A stretch of 64,000 bases of DNA, taken from the NCBI RefSeq assembly GCF_963675165.1, contig NC_087393.1, positions 302,001-366,000 of the forward strand, read 5' to 3'. Below, piece after piece: positions 45,835-58,321 of this stretch. The notes under the pieces are model-generated. The model did not search any database, was not told the origin of the DNA, and was given only the letters and a program-made list of their open reading frames with translations. The position numbers were made by a program, and so were the translations under genes. The first letter of the stretch is position 1; each line of letters opens with the position of its first letter. Source of the stretch: Halichondria panicea (Eukaryota; Porifera; Demospongiae; Suberitida; Halichondriidae).

Positions 45835-46420
45835 TTCATATGGCGGATCATCATGGCTGGTGTGTGTAGCGCTCATCCTGTCACATGACTGTGTGTAGGT
45901 GTGTCCTGATCATCTCTATTAAATAAGGTATATGTTAACTATAAGCTTGTAAGCTATGTACATGACGTGTACAAATATAGACCCTTATAATTATTAACTA
46001 CCGTATCGTTGCATAAAATTAATTTGATAGCCGAGTAAATAGGAGAAACTTGTACATACATAGCTGGTTTTCCCATGCATCTATTCTTGACCAGCAGCCA
46101 TGCAGTATCCGTATATATACTGGTATAGACTGGCCATGCACTCCCTACATCTCAGTACTGCCCGTGTTAAGTTGACCTAGTGTGTACATGTACTTACAGT
46201 ACACGTATGTACTACTAATAACTGTTGCTGTATTAATTGCATGCTTGAGAGACTATAATGACGACCAAACAAAGATTATAATTGTTGATAGGACATATTC
46301 TTAAGTTAACCAGTAAAATTGTTAATTACAAAAAACAGTAAAATTATCCAAAAATGTGTAGAATAAGCAGTAGAATGATCGCAAAAATATTTCTCATTAT
46401 ATCCAACTTGAGAGCATATG
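45835..46420. repeat. Left edge of the receptor-array segmental duplication
   Basis: Blocks such as CATGGCTGGTGTGTGTAGCG, GTGTCCTGATCATC and CTATTCTTGACCAGCAGCCA recur in the same order at about 57600-58080. The duplicated unit therefore extends beyond the genes, and about 45835 is the visible left boundary of homology. Confidence 0.7.
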
Positions 46421-46423
46421 TTA

Positions 46424-46905
46424 CGGCCACATAGGTTCATATCCATCTTCTGCCTCTGGTAAACTAGTAGCTCCATTCTCCACCAAATTCCCGTAAGTCG
46501 TATCACCATCCCTCTCCTCCGCATTGCTGTAACCACTGTTCATGGTATCTACTTGTGCATATTCGAGGTCAGGGATGTTAATGCTTTCATATAATTATGT
46601 TGGGTGGATTTAAAGTTGTAATCGTAATTAGCTCGTATGCTATTGCCGTAGGTTCTGAGTAGACGGCCACATAGGTTCATATCCATCCTCTGCCTCTGGT
46701 AAACTAGTAGCTCCATTCTCCACCAAATTCCCGTTAGTCGTATCATCATCCCTCTCCTCCGCATTGCTGTAACCACTGTTCATGGTATCTACTTGTGCAT
46801 ATTCGAGGTCGGGGATGTTAATGCTTTCATATATGTTGGGTGGATTTAAAGTTGTAATCGTAATTGGCTCGTAGACTATTGCCGTAGGTTCTGAGTAGAC
46901 TTCAC
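46424..46905. repeat. Direct duplication of about 240 bp within the tail exon of receptor 1
   Basis: The segment starting CGGCCACATAGGTTCATATC at about 46424 is repeated at about 46664, each running to GTTCTGAGTAGAC. One copy is the translated tail exon; the other lies after the new stop codon. Confidence 0.85.
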
Positions 46906-48547
46906 TTATGTTTTCTAGGGTATTGGGAGACCGGATCCCTCTGTTTGGATAAGAAAAGGAGTTCATTACAAGCTATATACTATAGGCGGTGATCATTTAA
47001 ATCTTACTCTGAATTTGTCTTATTTTCAGCAATCTGCACAGTACTGGATCCTGGCGTAGCCTCAGTCCTGTTGATAGATAATGCATTAGTTAATTACTCC
47101 TCAACCCATTCAGTGTTAAATAAAGATATTTGAACAGCCATAACTTTAGTTTCGTTGGTCCAATAATGTCTATTCTGAAAGCTTAGACAGAGATCAAGTC
47201 TATTTTTGGCCTGTTTTTGACAAAATACCAGGTTCTATAAAATTATGGTCTTTTTCCAAAAATGGAAAATCAGTTGGGCATATCATCTCAAAGAGCTCCT
47301 TCTAAATTTTCAGAAATTAATACGATTGTACCATGCAACGAAAGTAAAGTTATGGCTGTTCAAAGATGTTTTTTATTTAACCCTGCATGCATGCATATAG
47401 GTCAATTGAATTACCTGATATTTCTCTCCTTTTTCCTTTTAACTAGTAGGCACACAACTAGTATGATGATAGTAACATTTAAGATCACAAGTACGAAGGT
47501 AGCTCCACCCACTGCCGCTCCCACAATGGCTCCTGTGTTCCCAGCACTGACTGGCATTGCTACTGACATAGCATCCTCAATTTGTTGGGGAGAGGTTGTT
47601 GATATAATTTGTGTGGTATCTGTGGTAGCAGTTGTATGTTTGTGTGTGTGTACCGAGAATAATTATATATTAATCAAATTAATGTATAGGAGATTGAAAG
47701 TCCTTGCATTAAACAGAGATTTAAGAGTTTTGTTCATTTGCGATGTCACTGTCTAGCTGCCCTCTGTGTATTATTATGGATATAATTATGCTAAAATAAT
47801 GGCTTACCTAGAAATAGGACACAGCCAAGTGCCTCCATATCCAAACAAGGCTCTGCTCCACTATGAACCACACTGACAATCCTCAATACTCGAGTGGTGA
47901 GGGGGGTGGGTAGGACTGTCGTGCTGACATCGGGAGAGTCTGGTCTAGTGAAGACCATCGGGTCAGTGGAATTAGCTTGGAGAATGCTGCTCAACTGGTC
48001 ACTGTTAGGACCATGCTCTATTGTGAACTGATTGAGATAGAACTGGTATAGTCCTCCATCTCCTCCTATCTGTAGCTCTTGAATTATGACATCTGCTTTG
48101 AAATCAACTTGAATCCAGCTTCCCGTATTATTATTTTTTGCACACCACGATTTTCCCCCCAGCCTAGCTTCGTGGGGAAGGTAGTCTTCAGAAAAGCTTG
48201 AACTGGCCGTGAACTGTTCATCCTCCACTCTGTACCTCCCACCAGTAATGAGTGGCTCTCGACATGCTGTATGCATGGGGGGGGGGGGGGTAAATGAGAT
48301 AGCCTTGTGCTTTCTACACATGCATGTGCATGTATCATAAAAGTGACATGTACATGGCTAAGTACATGCAAGCGAAATATAATAATTATTGTACTGTATA
48401 ATAGTTAGCTACGTATTATATGGTGAACATTGGACGTGCAGAACTGTGGTAGCTTTCTAGCTCTCACTCACCATTATTTCCTTGGCATAGGACTTGAGAT
48501 GTTTGTAGTATACACACTAACATCACCCAAACAGCTGTGGAATTCAT
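46640..48547 (-). CDS. Discoidin-domain single-pass receptor, copy 1
   Basis: Five exons (48547-48472, 48266-47808, 47619-47415, 47067-47008, 46940-46640) splice in frame to 366 aa. Exon 1 is a signal peptide (MNSTAVWVMLVCILQTSQVL). Exon 2 is an F5/8 type C (discoidin) domain with end cysteines (ACREPLITGG to MEALGC), ITASSSF-like FTASSSFSEDY, WIQVDF and RVLRIV. Exon 3 has a Thr/Ser-rich stalk and a transmembrane helix (VLVILNVTIIILVVCLLVKR). Exon 5 is a tail with YSEP, YEPI, YESI-x6-YAQV (ITAM-like), YSNA and YEPM (YxxM). Discoidin domains bind lipids, glycans or proteins; the ligand is unknown. Tail motifs suggest tyrosine-kinase signalling (inference). Its stop is displaced by a partial exon duplication, adding PSTQNLRQ to the C-terminus. 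Confidence 0.85.
47095..47395. repeat. Foldback repeat in receptor 1 intron 3
   Basis: Begins AAAGATATTTGAACAGCCAT, has ATTCTGAAAGCTTAGACAGA, and ends with CTTCTAAATTTTCAGAAATT and GTTATGGCTGTTCAAAGATG. Orthologous-position copies occur in the same intron of the other receptor genes (about 50165, 52620, 55485 and 58985), so insertion preceded the gene duplications. Confidence 0.75.
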
Positions 48548-49236
48548 GCTTGCAGCTTCTTACATTTGAGTAGATAATAGGCTCAAGCTTATGTTCCTTA
48601 AATTAAAGGCTAAATTGTTGATTCAAACAGAACCCATTATATAATCATCGTCTGTATGTCTGCGTGCATTGTTCCTTAAATTAAGGCTTAATTGTTGATG
48701 CAAACAGAACCCATTATGTAATCATTGTCTGTCAGTATGTCTGCATGCATGTCTGCACATGCAATTAGGTCATGGCTATTAAATTAGTGTGCTCAGTGTA
48801 CGTATGTGGGCGACATTGTGGCCATTGACGTAGTTACTAGGTGTATGCTGTTAATGCTTGCATGCATCACTTTATTGCAGTCTCGTAGAAAAAGAATTGA
48901 GTTTTATTACTGACAAATTTTGTTGAATAATTAAGATATCTCGTTGCTACGTTGTTGCCAAGTGCAATATATATATATGCAGCATGATGCCTGCTGAAAG
49001 TCATAATGCACTATAACCACAAAGTCATAATGCACTAACCACAGAACGCCCCTCTGGCATTAGACAGACAAATTAAATTAAATATCATGAGAAATAACAA
49101 TTAAGTATCAAAGTAAGTCCAGCCATGCAGGAATGTTCAGCACTGCTGGAGTTTCTTCTATGCAGGTTTTAAAATTGCCCAAGGTTCATGTTGTGTGTTC
49201 CTCGACCTAGTCCTCATGATGCATGTCAATTCTGCT

Positions 49237-49629
49237 TTACCATAGCACTAGAAGCGGCTCTTTTTGCTGGGGGCTGAGCTGTTTTGCAGCGGTGTAGAGG
49301 CGAGTTTCTTTGGCTTGATGTGAGGCCGAGGGTGGGGCTGTTTTCTGGTTTATTCTCTTTGTTCTAGCATAAGCATCATGCTCCCATAGGGCTGCGTTAT
49401 AGACTATTTTCTCTGTGCCATCTTGAGAGGTCTCTATATCGTGTTTACTGTCCATACTTTGTTGACTGCTCTCACTGGATGTCACGGGTTGGTCATTGCT
49501 AGGCAACACAACCTTTATAGACGTGTTCACATTAGCGTATGTGTACAATAGGGGGCTACCAACACTTTTGTATGGCGTGCTTGAAGCTCTAACATTTGAA
49601 CTCCCAATAGTTTCGTACATATTGGCCAT
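49237..49629 (-). CDS. Possible alternative tail exon or small gene, intact copy
   Basis: A 130-codon open frame, 118 bp past the stop of receptor 2. It begins MANMYETIGSSNVRASSTPY and carries YETI, YKSV and YANV motifs. A weak acceptor (TATATAG) precedes it. Related sequence follows receptors 4, 5 and 6 and reappears at the right edge of the window, but there it is broken. Conservation of position suggests an alternative cytoplasmic exon of the receptors or an independent short gene. I cannot show how it is spliced. Confidence 0.35.
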   Translation of the reverse strand: MANMYETIGSSNVRASSTPYKSVGSPLLYTYANVNTSIKVVLPSNDQPVTSSESSQQSMDSKHDIETSQDGTEKIVYNAALWEHDAYARTKRINQKTAPPSASHQAKETRLYTAAKQLSPQQKEPLLVLW

Positions 49630-49747
49630 GTCTATATAGCCTTGGTATAATTATTAAGCAGAGAATGCATGGTTAGTTAAACAATAACTGAAAAAATAAT
49701 TATAAGCAGTAGAATGTTTCTCATTATGTCCAACTTGAGAGCACATG

Positions 49748-51554
49748 TCACATCCACATAGGTTCGTATCCATCCTCTGCCTCTGGTAAACTAGTAGCTC
49801 CATTCTCCACCAAATTCCCGTAAGTCGTATCATCATCCCTCTCCTCCGCATTGCTGTAGCCACTGTTCATGGTATCTACTTGTGCATATTCGAGGTTGGG
49901 GGTGTTAATGCTTTCATACGTGGTGGGTGGATTTAAAGTTGTAATCGTAATTGGCTCGTAGGCTATTGCCGTAGGTTCTGAAACTTCACCCATGTTTTCT
50001 AGGGTATTGGGAGACCGGGTTTCTCTGTTTGGATAAGAGAACGGAGTTCATTACAAGCTAGGCAGTGATTATAATTATATACTCTTACTCTGAATTTGTA
50101 TCATTTTTGGCAATCTGCACAGTATTGGATCCTGTCATGGCCTCAGTTCTGTTGATAATTAAGCGTTAATTCTGAAAGCTTAGAGAAAGGCCTTTCAGAT
50201 GTGTTAAAATCAAAAGTCTGTTTTTGGCCTGTTTTGAGAAAATACCATGGGCATATATAATTCCCATGCAGCGTAGACTTTTTCCAAAAATGGAAAATTA
50301 TGGCCTGGGCATATTATCTGAAAGAGCTCCTTCTAAGCTCGTAAAATTAATGTGATTGTACCAACATAACTAAGTTATATATGACCGTTCAAATATACTT
50401 TTTATTTAACCCTGCATATTATATAGATCAATTGATTAAGAATTACCTGATATTTCTCTCCTTATTCCTTTTAACTAGTAGGCACACAACTAGTATGATG
50501 AAAATGACATTTAAGATCACAAGTACGAAGGTAGCTCCACCCACTGCCCCTCCCACAATAGCTCCTGACATAGCATCCTCTGTTTGTTGGGGGAGGTTTG
50601 TTGATATATTTTGTGTGGTATCTGTGGTAGCAGTTATATATGTGTGTGTGTGTGTGTACTGAGACTATATATATATAGTGTGCATAATTAGTATATATAG
50701 AGGATTCCAGTTATTAAACTATAGGTAGTCTATATTCTAGATTTAAGAGCTTTTTTCATTTGCGATGTCACGGTGTAGCTACCCTCTGTGTATATAATTA
50801 TGGATATATATAGTATCTTACTTGGAGCTAGGACACAGCCGATTGCCTCCATGTCCAGACAAGGTTCTGTTCCAGAATGAACCACACTGACAATCCTCAA
50901 TACTCGGGTGGTGAGGGGGGTGGGTAGGACTGTGATGCTGGCATCGGGGGAGTCTGGTCTAGTGAAGACCATCGGGTCAGTGGAATTAGCTTGGAGAATG
51001 CTGCTCAACTGGTCACTGTTAGGACCATGCTCTAGTATGTACTGATTGACGTAGAATACAGTATTTCCTCCATTTCCTCCTATCAGTAACTCTTGAATTA
51101 TGACATCTGCTCCAAAATCCACTTGAATCCAGTTTTCCGTATCACTACTTTCTGCACACCATGAAGTTCCCCCCAGCCTAGCCTCGTGGGGAAGGTAGTG
51201 TTCAGAGAAGCTTGAACTGGCCGTAAACTGTTCATCCTCCACTCTGTATCTCCCACCAATAAGGAGGAGCTCTCGACATGCTGTATATATATGGAAGGGG
51301 GGGGGGATAAATTAGATAGCCGTATGCTTTCTACACATGTGCATGTATCATAGAAATGACATGTACACGGCTAAGTTCTGTATACATGCAAGCGAAATGT
51401 AATAATTGTTGTACTGTATATAGCTAGCTACGTATGGTGAACATTGGACATGCAGAACTGTGTTAGCTTTCTCTCACTCACCATTTCCCTGGCATAGGAC
51501 TTGAGATGTTTGTAGTATACACACTAACATCACCCAAACAGCTGTGAAAGTCAT
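49748..51554 (-). CDS. Discoidin-domain single-pass receptor, copy 2
   Basis: Exons 51554-51482, 51280-50822, 50621-50447, 50148-50089 and 50024-49748 give 347 aa with the same architecture as copy 1: signal peptide, F5/8C domain (FTASSSFSEHYLPHEARLGG, WIQVDFGADVIIQELLIGG), stalk and transmembrane exon, linker, tyrosine tail. The stalk is 10 codons shorter than in copy 1 (it lacks the segment around the VSAGNTG motif). The tail has lost the tyrosine of EVYSEP through a 3-bp deletion (EVSEPT). It keeps YEPI, YESI-x6-YAQV, YSNA, YGNL (YxN) and YEPM (YxxM). Confidence 0.85.
50165..50405. repeat. Foldback repeat in receptor 2 intron 3
   Basis: Carries TTCTGAAAGCTTAGAGAAAG on the left and AAAGAGCTCCTTCTAAGC on the right. 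It is partly eroded compared with the copy in receptor 1. Confidence 0.65.
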
Positions 51555-52196
51555 CCTTGCAGCTTCTTACATAATTTTAGTAGATAATAGGCTCAAGCTT
51601 TATGACCCTTAAATTATAAAGCTTATTGTTGTATGCAAACAGAACCCATTATGTAATCGTTGTCTGCATGCATGTCTGCACGTGTAAATTAGGTCATGGC
51701 TATTAAATTAGTGTGCTAAGTGTACGTATTATGTGGGCGACACTGTGGCCATTGCCATAGTTACCCGGTGTATGCTAGCTGTTGATGCTTGCATGCATCA
51801 CTTTATTGCAGTCTCGTAAAGTAACAAAATTGAGTTTATCACTGACAAATTACGGCTAAATAATTAAGAGATGATTATGATAATTATGATATTATGCATA
51901 ATTATGATGATAGTATATAAAACAAAGTGATCTGTAACATAATTAGCTATTCCTACACCACGCCAGTTACATAGTTGATGTACACTACATAATCGTACAC
52001 TATACATAATCGTAATTGTTGATAGGACGCTATTATTATTTTATGCTAAAGTAAAATTCCTGAGTATATTATACTTATTAAGCATGCAGTTAGAATGCAT
52101 GGTTAGTTAAATAACAACTGAATAAAATGGTAGAATATAGTAAGTAGAATGATTATAAATATTTGTCATTATGTCCAACTTGAGAACATAATTATG

Positions 52197-54013
52197 TCAC
52201 AACCACATAGATTCGTATCCATCCTCTGTCTCCGATAAACTAGTAGCTCCATTCTCCACCAAATTCCCGTAAGTATCATCATAAGTCGTATCATCATCCC
52301 TCTCCTCCGCATTGCTGTAGCCACTGTTCATGGCATCTACTTGTACATATTCGAGGTCAGGGATCGTAATGCTTTCATACGTGGTGGGTGGATTTAAGGT
52401 TGTAATTATAATTGGCTCGTAGGCTATTGCCGTAGGTTCTGTGTAGACTTCACTCATGTTTTCTAGGGTATTGGGATCCCGGGTTTCTCTGTTTGGATAA
52501 AAGAAGAAGTTCAGTATATACAAGCTAGGTGGTGATCATTTAATCTTACTCTGAATTTGTCTCATTTTCAGCAATCTGCACAGTACTGGATCCTGCCGTA
52601 GCCTCTGTCCTATTGAAATAACGTTAATTTGCTTATAGAGAGAAGCCTTTCAGATGTGTTAAAATCATGTGTCTATTTTTGGCTTGTTTTTGACAAATAC
52701 CATGACCATAATTATAGCGCAGGATATTTTTTCCAAAAATGGAAAATTATGACCTGGGCATATCATCTAAAAGAGACCTTTAGAAAATGATAAGTGATTG
52801 TACCAACGTAACTAAAGTTATGGCCTTAAATGTACTATTAATGCTGCATGGGTCGATTGATTAGAATTACCTGATATTTCTCCTCTTAACTAGTAGGCAC
52901 ACAACTAGTATGATGAAAGTGACATTTAAGATCACAAATACGAAGGTAGCTCCACCCATTGCCCCTCCCACAATAGCTCCTGTGTTCCCGGCACTGACTG
53001 GCATTGTTGTTGTCATAGCATCCTCAGTTTGTTGGGGAGGGGTTGTTGATATAGTTTTTGTAGTATCTGTGGTAGCAGTTATATATGTTGATAAGTATGT
53101 ATGTATATGTACTGAGAATAGTGTGCATATTATAGTTAGTGTATATAGAGGATTGAAGGTATCCCATACAGTCATTAAAACACAGGTATTTTAGATTTAA
53201 GTTCATTTGCGGTGTCACGGTCTAGCTGCATGCCCTCTGTGTGTATGATATGGATATGCATGGATGGGCTTACTTGGACAGCCAATTGCCTCCATGTCCA
53301 AACAAGGCCCAGATCCAGTATGGACCACACTGACAATCCTCAATACTCGAGTGGTGAGGGGGGTGGATAGGACTGTGGTCCTGACATCGGGAGAGTCTGG
53401 TCTACTGAAGACCTTTGGTTGGTTGGAATTAGGTTGAAGAATACTGCTCAACTGGTCACTGTTAGGACCATACTCTATTCTGAATAGATTGACGTAGAAC
53501 TGGGCTGCTCCTCCATCCCCTCCTATCAGTAACTCTTGAATTATGACATCTGTTCCAAAATCTACTTGAATCCAGTTTTCCGTATCACTACTTTCTGCAC
53601 ACCACGAGTTTCCTCCCAGTCTAGCCTCGTGGGGAAGATAGTCTTCAGAGAAGCTTGAACTGGCTGTGAACTGTTCATCCTCCACTCTGTACTTCCCACC
53701 AAGAATGAGGTGCTCTCGACATGCTGTATGGGGGGGGGGGGGATAAATTAGATAGCCTTGTGCTTTTTAAATATGTGCATGCATGCATGTATCATAGAAA
53801 TGACATGTATATACATACATGGGCTGTACATATATTATATACATGCCTGCAAGGAAATGTAATAATTATTGTACTGTATAATATAGTTAGCTGTGGTGAA
53901 CATTGGACATGCAGAATTGTGTTAGCTTTCTCTCACTCACCATTTCCCCGGCATAGGACTTGAGATGTTTGTAGTATACACACTAACATCACCCAAACAG
54001 CTGTGAAAGACAT
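52197..54013 (-). CDS. Discoidin-domain single-pass receptor, copy 3
   Basis: Exons 54013-53941, 53723-53274, 53066-52871, 52609-52550 and 52488-52197 give 356 aa. The F5/8C exon (FTASSSFSEDYLPHEARLGG, WIQVDFGTDVIIQELLIGG, DMEAIGC) is followed by a Thr-rich stalk (TISTTPPQQTEDAMTTTMPV), a transmembrane helix (FVFVILNVTFIILVVCLLVK) and a tail with YTEP, YEPI, YESI-x6-YVQV, YSNA, YDDTYGNL and YESM. The short insertion DDTY in the tail is unique to this copy and adds one tyrosine. The last motif is YxxM as in copies 1 and 2. Confidence 0.85.
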
Positions 54014-54479
54014 CCTTGTAGCTTCTTACATAATTTGAGTACATGTATAGAATAGCTCAAGCTTTATTTAAGGCTTGATTGTTGTATGCAAACAGAAGCC
54101 ATTATGTGATCATTGTCTGCATGTCTGCGTGCATGTGTGCCTGAATGTCTGCATGTGCAATTATAGGCCATAGCTATTAAATTAGTGTGCTATGTGTACT
54201 AAGTGTGTGTGGGCGACATTGTGGCCATTGCCATAGTTACCCGGTGTATTCTGTTAATGCTTGCATGTATTACTTTATTGCTGTCTCGTAGAGTAAAAGA
54301 ATTGAGTTTATTACTGACAAATAAAATTATGCTGAACAATTAAGAGATGATAATTATGCATACTTATGGTGATATTGATCTTTAGCTATTCCTACACCAC
54401 GCCAGTTACATAATTGATGTACACTACATAATCGTACATTACACGACACAATGCATAGAACCATACAACGGATTATCCA

Positions 54480-54811
54480 TAAGCTCATTTCCTGGTTTAC
54501 TCTCTTTGTTCTAGCATAAGCATCATGCTCTCATAATTATAGGCTGCGTTAGTAACTGTCTTCTCTGTGTCATCTTGAAAGGCCTCTATATAGTCTTTAC
54601 TGTCCATACTTTATTGACTGCTCTCACTGACTGTCATGGATTGGCTATTGCTAGGCAACACGACCTTTATAGGCATGTCCACTTTAGCGTATGGTACAAT
54701 GGGGGCTACCAACACTTTCGTATGATGTGCTTGAAGCTCTAAACGCGTTGGGACTCCCAATATTTCAAGTATAATTATGACTAGCACCGATCTGCTAGTT
54801 TGAGGCGTCAT
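54480..54811 (-). pseudogene. Broken copy of the possible alternative tail exon
   Basis: Aligns with 49237-49629 (shared VVLPSN, ESSQ, SMDSKD, MLMLEQRE-type blocks). It has an in-frame stop directly after SESSQ where the intact copy has glutamine, and several small indels. It follows the tail exon of receptor 4. Confidence 0.55.
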
Positions 54812-55074
54812 GGGAGAATTGTTTTGTATGTAGAATTATATGCTCAATTTTTCCGTCTCTACTTCTATAGGTTTTCATACTAACAGTATATGTACTAATA
54901 TAACTTTGTTGTATAAATTGCAGTTTGAGAGACTATAATAATGACCAAACAAAGATTGTTGATAAGACTATGAGATTTAATTTGCAGTAGAATTGTTAGT
55001 CAAATAACAGCCCAAAAAATTGTAGAAGAGGCATTAATTATTATATCCAACTTGAGAGCACATGTAATGCACAA

Positions 55075-56863
55075 TCACACAAGTTCGTATTCATTCTCTG
55101 CCTCTGGTAGACTAGTAGCTCCATTCTCCACCAATCTTCCATAAGCATTGTTCTGAGTCATATCACCATCCCTCTCCTCCGTGTTGCTATAGCCACCTTT
55201 CGTGGTGTCTACTTGTGCATACTCCAGGTCGGAGATGTTAATGCTTTCATACGTATTGGATCGGTTTAAAGTTGTCATCGTAATTGGCTTGTAGGCTATT
55301 GCCATAGGTTCTGAGTAGACTTCACCCATGTTTTCTAGGGTATTGGGAGATCGGGTTTCTCTGTTTGGATAAGAGAAGGAGTTCAGTACAAGCTAGGCGG
55401 TGATTATTTAATCTTACTCTGAACATTTTTTCTCAGTGCTGGATCCTGGCGTAGCCTCAGTCCTGTTGATAATTAAATAACGTTCATTCTGAAAGCTTAG
55501 AGAAAGGCCTTTCAGATGTATTAAAATCAAAAAGTTTTTGACAAATACCATGAGCTAAGCCCATTCAAAAATGGGATTGTGCAATTTAAGATTTTCAGTA
55601 ATACCATCTTAATAACGAGCTCCTTCTAAGTTTTCAGACAATTATATGATTGGACAAACGGAACTAAAATTATCAAAGATCAAAGATGCTTTATTTAACG
55701 CTACATGGGTCGATTGCATGGTCAATTACCTGATATTTCTCCTTTTAACTTGTAGGCACACAACTAGTATGATGATAGTGATAAGTAAGATCACAAGTAC
55801 GAAGGTGGCTCCACCCACTGACCCTCCCACAATGGCTCCTGTGTTCCCAGCACTGACTAGCATTGTTGTTGTCATAGCATCATCTGTTTCTGTTTCGTTT
55901 GTTGGTGTAGTTTGTGTGGTATCTGTGGTATGTGTGTGTGTGCCAAGACAAGAATGGTGTGCATATTAGAAAGACTTTCAATTGTTAAAACACAGATTTA
56001 AGAGCTTTTTTCATTTGCGGTATCACAGTCTAGCTGCCCTCTGTGTATATAATGATAATGGATATATAATTATAGCTATAATTATAGCTATAATTATGCT
56101 AAATGGCTTACCTGGAGATTGGACACAGCCAATTGCCTCTAGGTACAGACAAGGGTCTGATCCAGAATGGACCACACTGACAATCCTCAATACTCGAGTG
56201 GTGAGAGGGGTGGGTAGGACTGTCGTGCTGACACTGGGAGAGTTTAGTCTAGTGAAGACCATTGGTTGGTTGGAATTAGCTTGGAGAATGCTGTTCAACT
56301 GGTCACTGTTAGGACCATGCTCTATTGTGAACTGATTGATGTAGAAGCCTCCTCTATCTCCTCCTATCTGTAACTCTTGAATTATGACATATGTTTTGAA
56401 ATCGACTTGAATCCAGGCACCACTACCCAAGCCTGCTTGTGCGCACCACGAATTCCCCTCCAGCCTAGCCTCGTGGGGAAGGTAGTTTTCAGAGAAGCTT
56501 GAACTGGCCGTAAACTGTTCATCCTCCACTCTGTACATCTCACCAGTAATGAGGGCCTGGGGCTCTTGGCATGCTGTATGGGGGAGGGAGTATAGGTAGC
56601 CTGTGCTTTTTACAAATGTGAGAGATATTATATGTACTTGGTTATTATAGTTCTGTGCATGGAACCCTAAAATGAGATGTATTGATTGTACTAGTAAAAT
56701 TATAACTTGATAAGTCACTGCATGTGTAGTACGTTATACGCATGGTGAACATTGGACATGCAAGAATTGTGTTAGCTTTCACTCACTCACCATTTCCCTG
56801 GCATAGGACTTGAGATGTTTGTAGTATACACACTAACATCACCCAAACAGCTTTGGACGTCAT
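55075..56863 (-). CDS. Discoidin-domain single-pass receptor, copy 4
   Basis: Exons 56863-56791, 56573-56112, 55922-55730, 55462-55418 and 55360-55075 give 352 aa. The F5/8C exon has EARLEGNSWCAQAGLGSGAW and WIQVDFKTYVIIQELQIGG and ends LEAIGC. The linker exon is 15 bp shorter than in other copies, still in frame. The tail differs from copies 1-3: YKPI for YEPI, YESI-x6-YAQV kept, YSNT, AYGRL, and a terminal EYELV with no Trp and no YxxM motif. Confidence 0.84.
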
Positions 56864-57169
56864 CCTTGCAGCTTAGTAGCTAGTATTTCCCAAATGAATT
56901 CTTATGTTGCCTTGTTGCAGATTAAGAGCTATGCAAAGGGCATGCAATGTGATCCCTTCCAGTGTATGTTTGAACTAGCATGCATGAAATTGTAATTAGT
57001 ACTGCGTGGTATGTATGTATGTGTGGTAATATGAACTGGCAGAAGTTGCTTGATATAATTGATCCACACTACATACAACGCTACGTAATCATACTTGCAT
57101 ATAGTACCATACAACGGATTGGCTTTTATAACTATTTTGGTTCACTTTTTATTCTAGCATAAGCAGCAT

Positions 57170-57490
57170 TCTCCATCAAGCTCCCATAGGCCGTATTAAT
57201 AACTCTTCTCTGTGCCATCTTGAAAGGCGTCCATGTCTGGTTCAATCTTGGTTCCATCATGCTACTATATATTGTGTTAACAACTGTCTTCTCTATGTAC
57301 ACATTAAAATTTATATTTCATATTTTGTTGTCTGCTTTCTGTCATGGGTTGGCCATTGCTAGGCAACACGACCTTTCTAGGCGTGTCCATTTTAGCGTAT
57401 GTGTACAATAGGGGGCTACCAACACTTTCGTATGGTGTGCTTGAAGCTTTAACGTTGGGACTCCCAATGGTTTCGTATACGTATGTCTAT
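57170..57490 (-). pseudogene. Broken copy of the possible alternative tail exon
   Basis: Shares the blocks coding for RKVVLPSNGQPMT and YGSL-like sequence with 49237-49629, but the frame is interrupted by stops and deletions. It follows the tail exon of receptor 5. Confidence 0.5.
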
Positions 57491-57728
57491 CATATAGATC
57501 TGCTAGTTGGAGACTTTAGGGGAATTGTTTCGTATGTATATGATCAAATTTTCCGGGCCATCTTTACTTCTCAGGCTTTCATGTGACGCATCAGTGAGTA
57601 TCATGGCTGGTGTGTGTAGCGTTCGTATCCTGTCACATGGCTGCTTGGAGGTGTGTCCTGATCATCCCTATTAAATTTAAGGTATATATTGTTAACTAAG
57701 CTTGGGTAAAATATATTAAGCTATATAG

Positions 57729-57903
57729 GTACCGTATAGCGGGTATATTTCGAAACTTTCGCGGATTTAATTTTCGTGGAATAGCAGTATGCATGCATGC
57801 GATATTAAATTCGTGGGTATAAATGTTCGCGGTACATGCTTAATCAGCGAAAACCGCGAACATTTATACCCTCGAAATATACACGCTATACGCCATAACG
57901 GTA
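57729..57903. mobile_element. MITE-like element with ACCGTATAGCG terminus
   Basis: ACCGTATAGCGGGTATATTT, then CGA, on the left is mirrored by TCGAAATATACACGCTATAC on the right. An inner pair (GGGTATAAATGTTCGCGGT against ACCGCGAACATTTATACCC) makes the element strongly palindromic. No coding capacity. Confidence 0.75.
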
Positions 57904-58147
57904 CATGACATATATGTATATACATGTACAAATATGGACCTTTATATTTTAACTACCGTATATCGTTCCTATTAATTTGATAGCCGAGTGAAACAGATTA
58001 ATGTATAGAAACTTGGTTGCCCATGCATCTATTCTTGACCAGCAGCCAGTATCCGTATCTACTATAGTAGACTGGCCACTCCCCACATAATTTATGTAGT
58101 GTCCGTGTTAGGTTGACTTAGTGTGAACAAAATGTATAGATTGTGTA

Positions 58148-58321
58148 TACCGTATAGCGCAAAATTTTCGAGGGGCTTAATTTTCACTGCTTTTGTGGGT
58201 TAGCAATCCTACATGAAAATTAAGTCCACCGACGAAAATAGTTCTTTAATTAGAATTATCTGCTATAACGTGCAAAGAGTACACGAACAGTGTGCTCTCA
58301 AAAATTTCGCGCTATACGGTA
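58148..58321. mobile_element. MITE-like element with TA-flanked CCGTATAGCGC ends
   Basis: TACCGTATAGCGCAAAATTT at the left pairs with AAATTTCGCGCTATACGGTA at the right, near-perfectly over about 20 bp. About 174 bp. Second member of the family within 250 bp of the copy at 57729. Confidence 0.8.

Larger units (their letters stand above)
44686..46639. other. Region between dynein 5' end and the receptor array
   Basis: Contains the dynein promoter, a foldback-repeat copy (about 44780-45085), a possible two-exon plus-strand fragment (45405-45677) and, from about 45835, DNA duplicated from the receptor array. No complete gene recognised. Confidence 0.5.

Noticed and set aside
46306-46776. Minus-strand frames beginning MVTAMRRRGM (also at 49654)
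   Set aside because: Off-frame reading of the receptor tail exons and of their duplicated segment; the correct frame encodes the tyrosine motifs.
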